From assembly GCA_028565635.1 (NCBI GenBank), contig JAOXYB010064356.1, forward strand, positions 1-10,380: a stretch of 10,380 nucleotides of DNA, in the 5' to 3' direction. Below are positions 1 to 7,500 of the stretch, piece after piece; position 1 is the stretch's first letter, and the number at the start of each line of letters is the position of its first letter. Source of the DNA: Phoronis ovalis (taxonomy: Eukaryota; Phoronida; Phoronidae). Position numbers and translations under genes: made by a program. The notes under the pieces were generated by a model. The model had not been told where the DNA came from. It saw nothing but the letters and a program-made list of their open reading frames with translations, and did no database searches.

Positions 1-102
1 GATTTCATCTGCAGATGATTTCCAGCAGATGATTTCTAGCAGATGATTTCATCTGCAGATGTTTTGTACCAGACATCCGCCAGCAGATGCTTTCTAGCAG
101 AT
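1..102. repeat. Minisatellite, 12-16 base units
   Basis: Units based on GATTTC(C/T)AGCAGAT are at 1-16, 17-30, 31-44 and 45-60, then diverged units at 61-76, 77-88 and 89-102. Two units contain the perfect palindrome CATCTGCAGATG (6-17 and 50-61). The repeat lies in the intron downstream of exon 14 and may extend past the window edge. Confidence 0.88.
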
Positions 103-254
103 ATTTAAAAAAAAATTGAAAAAAATTAAGTAAAAAGTAATAGAAAAAAAAAATTAAATGCTCCTGGATAATACCTGCCAGACACCAGAATTTTATCTTG
201 TAACATTTATTGAAGTTTATTAAAGAACAGAAACATTTTTAGCAAGTAACTTAC
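103..254. other. A-rich intron start after exon 14
   Basis: AT-rich sequence with A-runs (about 107-160) between the minisatellite and the GTAAGT donor at 249-254. Nothing else is supported. Confidence 0.65.
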
Positions 255-1589
255 TTCCAAATTTGAAGCCTTGTGAATTTTCAGACGCACCAATGTCTTT
301 AAATGGAGAAGATTTAGCTGCTTTATCCTCATAGCCTGGTTTTGGCGTATTACAAGCAGCACATTTGAAACTCTCACCATCATTTCTAATGCAGCAAGCA
401 TTACATTCCCATGAGCCTACTTCAGGCTTAAACATTTCAGCCAATGATGTTTGTTCAGTCTTTACTTGTTGTGAACCTTCGCTGGCTTTGTCTGCCTCTG
501 TTTTTTCCTTTGTATCTAATGGCTTATTTTTCATTTTTTCAACACACTTTTCAAAGATGTTTTTAAATTCCAATGCAATTTCAGCAGTTTTGAACCGAAC
601 ACAGAATTTTTCTTCTTTCATATCGTCTTCAGAATAATCCATAGCAAACCAACACCAAGCGCGATCAGAAGTCTGTAGTGGAGACAACTTCATGGTTGGA
701 CTGATGAGATGATTGGCACACAGCTTTAGAACTTGTTCCCGTCTCATTAAGATCCGGAATTGAGTCTTTGTCACATGTGATAAAATCTTTATTTCTCCTG
801 TCCCCCTTTCTTTCCATTGGCTGCTATCTGCATCGTATCGATACAATTTTGCTCGTTCTGACAATAATTTCTCTTCATCTTCCTCACCTGTTTGAACTTT
901 TATGAGTTCTGGTAATGTAACAACAGGTTTGAAATCTGCATCAGGCTCATACCCGCTAGTGTCATGGTCATCATCTGTATCTTCAGCTCCACCTTGTTTG
1001 ACAGGTGTAAACACCTGCGGACCAGCACTGGTAAAACCTTTGAAATCTTCAGATTTTGCAAAATTCCCTTCTTTATTTTCTGTTAAGGTGGAAAACGATA
1101 GGCCAGCAAAAGAAGATTTGTTTCCAAAAACTGACTTAGTACTACTAGTAGAGTCCTCAGCTTTTGTTGGAGTAAAACTAAAACCAGCAAATGGCTTTGG
1201 AGGATCCTCTTTTATCTTCTCTTCCTTAGCTATGGTAGGTTTTTCGATTTTTGGCTCTGCAACAACAGGAGTTGACTTAAAAGTAAAACCGCCAAAAACA
1301 CTTTTTGGGACCTCCGCAGTTTTATCTTCATCTCCAGAAGCAGAAATAGGACTTTCAGTCTTTTGTCCAAAGGTGAAAGTAAAACCACTGGAAGCAGCAT
1401 TCAACTTTGGTGGAGATAGCACAGGTTTCTGCTGAGTTGATGTTGGCATAGCTGGTGGTACAGTGCTAGACTGTGTTCCTCCAAAAACGAATCCTTTACT
1501 GACTCCAGTTAAATTTGGTTTGCCATTGTCATTAGTGGTTGAGGTTACTTCAGCTGGTTTGTCTTGGGAACTGGCTACAAACACAAAAC
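255..1589 (-). CDS. RANBP2: RANBP2 exon 14 of window, FG segment, Ran-binding domain B, zinc finger 3
   Basis: A 1335-base exon, phase 1 on both sides, residues 795-1239. The first 190 residues are a disordered FG-type segment with KGFVFGG, GFTFTFGQ, VFGGFTF, FAGFSF, VFGN and FAGLSF, which would bind transport receptors. An acidic patch DTDDDHD precedes Ran-binding domain B: DFKPVVTLPELIKVQTGEED, ERAKLYRYDADSSQWKERG, RREQVLKLCANH and FCVRFKTAEIALEFK (about 1013-1147). A Lys/Glu-rich spacer leads to zinc finger 3 (GSWECNACCIRNDGESFKC then AAC) and the exon ends GFKFG. The acceptor is CATTTTCTAG and the donor is A|GTAAGT (249-254). Unlike domain A, this domain is not split by an intron. The reading frame continues 10 codons past the donor before a stop, so without splicing the protein would end there. 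Confidence 0.96.
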
Positions 1590-4500
1590 CTAGAAAATGA
1601 AAAAAAAAGGTGTAACATAATATAAAATAGAGACAACTTACCTGCATCTTCACCATATTGAATATTATATATTAAGTATATAATCTTTGTTACATAAATG
1701 ATTTTTAAAATTATTTTGTCATTCTGGTTAAACATGTTCTGTTGCCAAAGCTAAAGTCTCTGTTAATAGCCTAGTGAGGTCACTTATATTACATTTGATT
1801 ACATACAGCATATTTTATTTGATCCAATTCAGAGGGTACATTGCAGCTACATGTAGGAAAATTGTTGCAAAAAATATGAAACAGGAATAAATCACTAACA
1901 AATCTTCATTCAAATATTTTGTCTTTAATGTACTTGCCTTGACCAGGTTTAGGTGAACTAGTTGAGCTTGGGGTGCCAGATGTGATACTGCCTTGTACAG
2001 AGGTTGCTGTTGGGAAGTTACCAAATTTAAAACCTCCAGCACCAATTGTAAGACTTGGTGCATTTGCTAAAAAAACAAACACAAAATTGTTAACAAATGG
2101 CTAGCAAGTTAACACAAAAGTATTAAATATACATCAAAGGATGTATGAAACAAAAAGCAGTTAGGCAGGTCATAATTTAAGGTAGCATAACTCTATGTCC
2201 CTAGGGACTTTCAATTTTTGCATATTTTCTTACCTATCAAATTCTCTGGTTCTGGTTCTGGTTCTGGTTCGCATCCTGGTTTTGTTGTCTGACAAGCTAA
2301 ACACGCTGTTTTATCACTTGGATTATTTACATAACAAATTTCACAGTCCCAGCTGCCTGGTTTTGGCTTAAACTTTGCTGAGAAATCTTCAGTGGCTGCT
2401 ACTGTTTCTTTTGTATCTTCTTGCTTGTTGTCCTGTGCCTTTGAAGGAGCAAAGTTGAAACCACCAGCACCAATTGTTACACGAGGTGCATTTGCTAAAA
2501 AATAAAACATTGTTAAGAAATAGCGTGCAAGTTCTAATAAAAAGCGTAAATTAAAATTGTGTCAAATGAAAATGTGCCTGTATCTATAAAACCCGATTAC
2601 ATCTCAAAAATATAATTCTCTGTCTGCTTCAACAAAAACTATCATAAATTTAAATTTTCTTGTTGCGTTTGTCGTATACCTATTTCTTTTTCTGGTTCTG
2701 GTTTGCATCCTGGCCTTGTTGTCTGACAAGCTAAGCACGCTGTTTTATCACTTGGATTATTTACATAACAAATTTCACAGTCCCAGCTGCCTGGTTTTGG
2801 CTTAAACTTTGCTGAGAAATCTTCAGTGGCTGCTGCTGCTTCTTCCGTTTTTTCTGGTTTGTTGTTTAGTTTCCCTGTAGGTCCTTGCTTTACGATGTCT
2901 TTAGATTTTTCTACCTGTTGGCATTAATAAAACATGGCTTCTCAATGCTTAAATTTGAAAATTATGAAATGAAACAAATAGCAAACAAGTGAAAACACAA
3001 ATTTAATTCCTTTACTAATACACATAAATGATTGGTGTTACTAGATTCAAATACAGGTTATATCCCAGTGACAAATTTCAGGGTGACTATGTAGTATTAG
3101 ATTATATTATTTCTCATATACTGCTTTACCCATCTACACTTGACGAGAACCATCACTTATTAAATTTAAAAAATCAAAAAGTTTTCTGTTTCAGAGAATC
3201 TTATTTCATCTTTATTTTCAGCTGCTCAAATTAATATTAAACTTTATACCAATCATTTCATTGTACAATATGCATAATGATGACAATTTGTAGAATACAG
3301 CAAAAAGTACCTCTTGCTTGAATTTTTGGGCAATTTCCTCAGTTTTAAAGCGGACACAAAATCTTTCCGGTTGACCTTTGTTTTCTGTAAAGTCCATAGC
3401 ACACCACATCCATGTACGATCGGGCTGTGAGCCTGGTTGTAGATCAAGGTCTGCGGTGATATTATGGTTAGCACAGATCTGGAGCAAAATGTATTTATTG
3501 CATAATGAACCTATAGAAATGCTAAAAACGATGGTCAATAAATAACAAATACAATAAGCCCATCACAATAACTTCATGAACCAACTTTGCATCTGAGACA
3601 AATGAAGTTCACGGGAAACAAGTATTTATCAAATAAAGAAGAAGTAAAGCATGAAATCTCTACCTTTAAAACTTGATCTCTTCTCATAACAAGTCGAACT
3701 TTTCCCATCAGTTCATTATGCAGGAGTTTTAGTCCACCCGTGCCTCTCTCTTTCCACTGGTTGCCAAACCAGCGATACAGTTTGGCACGTTCTTCGAATA
3801 AAGTTTTCTCATCTTCCTCACCAGTTCTTGCATCCACTTTGTCTGGGAGAGGTATGATTGGCTCAAAATGAGGACCTACAACATTCCAAATAGTTAACCC
3901 CATCATCTGACATCATTTAAGAAGACTAAACATCTGCACCCATGTAGCTTGTGATATATTAAAGCTTCAATAAAAACTCACTTTCACACCCGGTCGGTAG
4001 GAATAATGTATTGGTGTATAAATGTGACTTGTAAAGAATGAAATTTATAGAGAATATCGTTAAAAGTAAAAATCAAAAAGCATTTAAAATATTTAAACCT
4101 ACAGTAATAACAAAATCTCATAGAAAAAGTCTCAACTATACAAAGCACAGATTAGTAATAGTACAGCAGTAACATAAAATACAAAAGTTTTACCATCATA
4201 ACTGACATCATGTTCTGTTTCACTTTCAGCACCACCTGGTGATTTTGGTGTCAATGGCCCTCCTCTGTTATCATTACTTTCACTTGTAGACTTCTGTTTT
4301 CCCATGCCTACATGAGAAGCTTTTGGAACCATAATGGCAGGCAATGCAGGAGCACTAGTACTAGCTGTCATAGTATTAGTTGAGGAACCAGCTGGCATTG
4401 AAAGTTTGAACTTTGTGGTACCATCTATACCAGGAATCAATGAAGAGTCACTGCCCATAGAACCAATAGGCGTACCAAGAACTACATTTGGAGGTGGGAC

Positions 4501-7500
4501 TTTGTTTGAATCTCCTCCTAAGATAGAAGTGTTAAGAAAAGAGTTATTAAAATACCACAAAAGTCAGACACATTATTTATAGACTATACACCAATTTACA
4601 GCAGACAGAATCTTTTCAGATATCTTGTCCACTAATTTTGGACATATTAGATGTTATACTACAGCTCACTAAAATTGATGGGCAATTATATAGGTGCTCT
4701 CAGTAATAGAAGTATGCTAAACAACACAGTATCATGGCAGAAACAGTGAACTATACCTTGAGAAAAATATTCTGGTCTCAGTGGAGGGATATTTCCAGGT
4801 ACTGTTGGTCGAGGTGGTGTAGAGAAGAATCCAGGCTGAGGCATTGGCCGTGTAGTGATTAGTTTCTGAGGGGAATAGCAAATTGTTGCTTTCCCCTGAA
4901 CCTGTTAGTAATTCATAATATGATTAAATTATAATTTTAAGCTTTCTTCTAAGAAAATGTAATAAACAGGTATCAGATAAAAAGATATAGGCAAACATTA
5001 GTATGACAAACAAAACATTGAGTGTTTACTTCAAAAACCTTTTTTTAATATGCAAATTACTTCTATTTCTATCATACGACAATCTTTTTGACAGTCACTG
5101 ACAAAATGTCTTTGAAACATGTACTTGAATCTTTACCAAATAAGGACACCAAAGGTAATAGCGAAGCATTTTGCAGTACCACCATTCTAACTGAAAATAA
5201 AATTAAAGATTTCACAATAGTACAAACCTCCGTGGAATTTCCGTACGGCCAGCTATGCACTAATTCAGAATCAGGAACTTGGTATTTGTTTTCATATTCC
5301 TCTTCTTCTTCTGTATAACGTTCGTAATCTTCATTTTCATCATAATCATAGTTCTCATCATGGTCAGCAGATTGAGATGCACCACCTACATTAATTAGTG
5401 TAACAAATACTATAACTGACAGTTACAGGTCTTTGACTAAAAAAATCATGTATCATGTACCACAACTTCATTTTAATAAATAGTAATACCAGAATTATCA
5501 CTCCCTTTTTCCTCAATATGACCTAATGTAAATGTCATAAAACCATTATGACAAAATGAAATAACAAATTAAAGTTGGGTAAAGTGTATATGTGATGATA
5601 GACATCTTACAAGCTATGACAAGAAAAGCTATATTTGTACCCCGAACTTGTACTCTACAGAACCTCCCATACTATGAAGTAAACTTAAAAGCAATTACAG
5701 ATTTATTTCAGTGAATTTTAATTTTATTAACAGTTAAAAGTCAGTTACACAGCATGCATATTAATTAATCTTTTTATGTAGCATACTCACCAGCAGGTTG
5801 TTGAGTACATGTTGACCGCATGCCAAATTCTACACCACCAGATGGCACTGCTTGATGTACTGGTAAAACAGGAGCTGGTAAACCTGCTTGCGGTGGAAAC
5901 ACTGGCTGTTGTGGCAATCCTTGGAATGCAGGAACAGTACCAGGAAGAATGCCATAACCAGCAATCAAACCTATAATACAGAAGAACTTAGTGTTGCTTA
6001 CTAATAAAAAACTAATAGGCACATAAATACAAACACATTAAAAGCAATTTGAATAACACCATAATTTCAGTTATTGGCATTTTATATACAAAGTTTATTT
6101 CCCAAAAGAAAAGGAGGGTAGAATTTATTAGATTTTACAAACATCATGAACTGACAGATAAAATCTCATTAGATGTACAAAAGGTTAAAAACAATAAAAT
6201 GCACAATACTGCCAAAAATCAATATTAGATTTTCACATTGGCAATTGCTATATAACAAGACAACACAGCGGTACTTAATTAATCATGAGAGAATCTATAT
6301 GATTAGCTGGTGAAGCTGAAATAACACAGCAATTACAAATTCAAAGGAAAGATTGTGATGTCAAATGCTGCTAAGTAATGTTTAAAAAAGAGGTCTGGTA
6401 GTGCAGACAGATGCCCATCATATGATGTAGTTTCTTTAGTTGTAAAGCCATCTTTGTATATATAAGAGTTTTGAGGTTGATAATAGAGGGAAATTTCAAA
6501 TTTTTGGTTTAAAAGCAAAAATGTGGTTTTGCTTTGTCTTTCCCGAAATGGCGTACCAAATATAAAGCTGATCAGATAAAAACCGAAGCAGTTATTGTGC
6601 AACAAAGAAAATGTTACGCACAACAAAAAATGTCGAAGATTCATATCGGCATTTGACCTATTTCTCAAGGTCAATTTGAAATGTCTCTTGGTCTAATACA
6701 CCCACCAACCTATGACCTTCATAAATCCACCTTCAAATCGTCCAATCATTACTTCGTCTCTCCGAAATGGCCACCAGTCAGCCATGTTAGAAGTAATCAG
6801 GGTCAAACTTATATCCAACGTGTACTTTGACCAGTACTTACCCTGTACCTAATATGAAGATGATTCGACAAAAACAAAAGCTATTATTGCAAGCTAACTT
6901 TTCGAGAACAAACATGGCTGCCAGTCAGCCATCTTGGAAGTTATCAAAGTCAAAATTACTGCCTATCTGCACTTTGACCAGTATTTAACCTGTACCTAAT
7001 ATAAAGCTGATATGATAAAAACTGAAGCGGTCATTGTAAGACAAGAAAATTGTTACGCAAATGAAAAATGTCGAAGATTCGTATCGGAATTTGACGTACT
7101 TCTCAAGGTCACTTTGAAATGTCACCTGGCCTAATACACCCACCTTCGAATCATCCAGTCATCGCTTCGTCTTTCCCGAAATGGGAGCAACATAATGTGC
7201 ACTATCGGGAAAAAACATGACCACCAGTCGGCCATTTTGAAAGTGATCCACATGGAAATTACAGACGATCTGCATTTTGACCTGTATTTACACTGTACAA
7301 AAACCTAAAGTTTATCGGACAAAAACTGAAGCAGTTATTGCATGACAAAGAAAGTATTACGCACAAAAAATGTCGAAGATTCGCATCAGCATTTGACCTA
7401 CTTCTCAAGGTCATTTTGAAATGTGGCCTGGCCTGATATGCCCATCAACCTATAGCCTACATGAATCTACCTTTGAATCGTCCAATCATCCCTCCGTCTT

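Noticed and set aside
220-254. C-terminal end KLLAKNVSVL followed by a stop as the true protein end
   Set aside because: A consensus GTAAGT donor sits at 249-254 in phase 1 like its neighbours, and the protein is too short for RanBP2, so this is intron read-through. Intron retention cannot be excluded.
902-1435. 177-codon open frame on the plus strand
   Set aside because: It lies entirely opposite the FG/Ran-binding exon 14 and is its shadow; the composition simply mirrors Ser/Thr/Lys-rich codons.
3028-3234. 68-codon open frame on the plus strand in an intron
   Set aside because: It has AT-rich composition, no motif, and no supporting signals on the plus strand.
4132-4193. Hydrophobic tail FVFYVTAVLLLICALY after YDGKT as a membrane segment
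   Set aside because: It is intron read-through beyond the donor at 4193. Splicing to 3875 gives YDG-PHFEP, the expected Ran-binding-domain start.
6333-6674. 113-codon open frame on the minus strand
   Set aside because: It straddles unique sequence and the first repeat unit, is Phe/Leu-rich, and does not recur in other repeat copies, so it is not a transposon gene.
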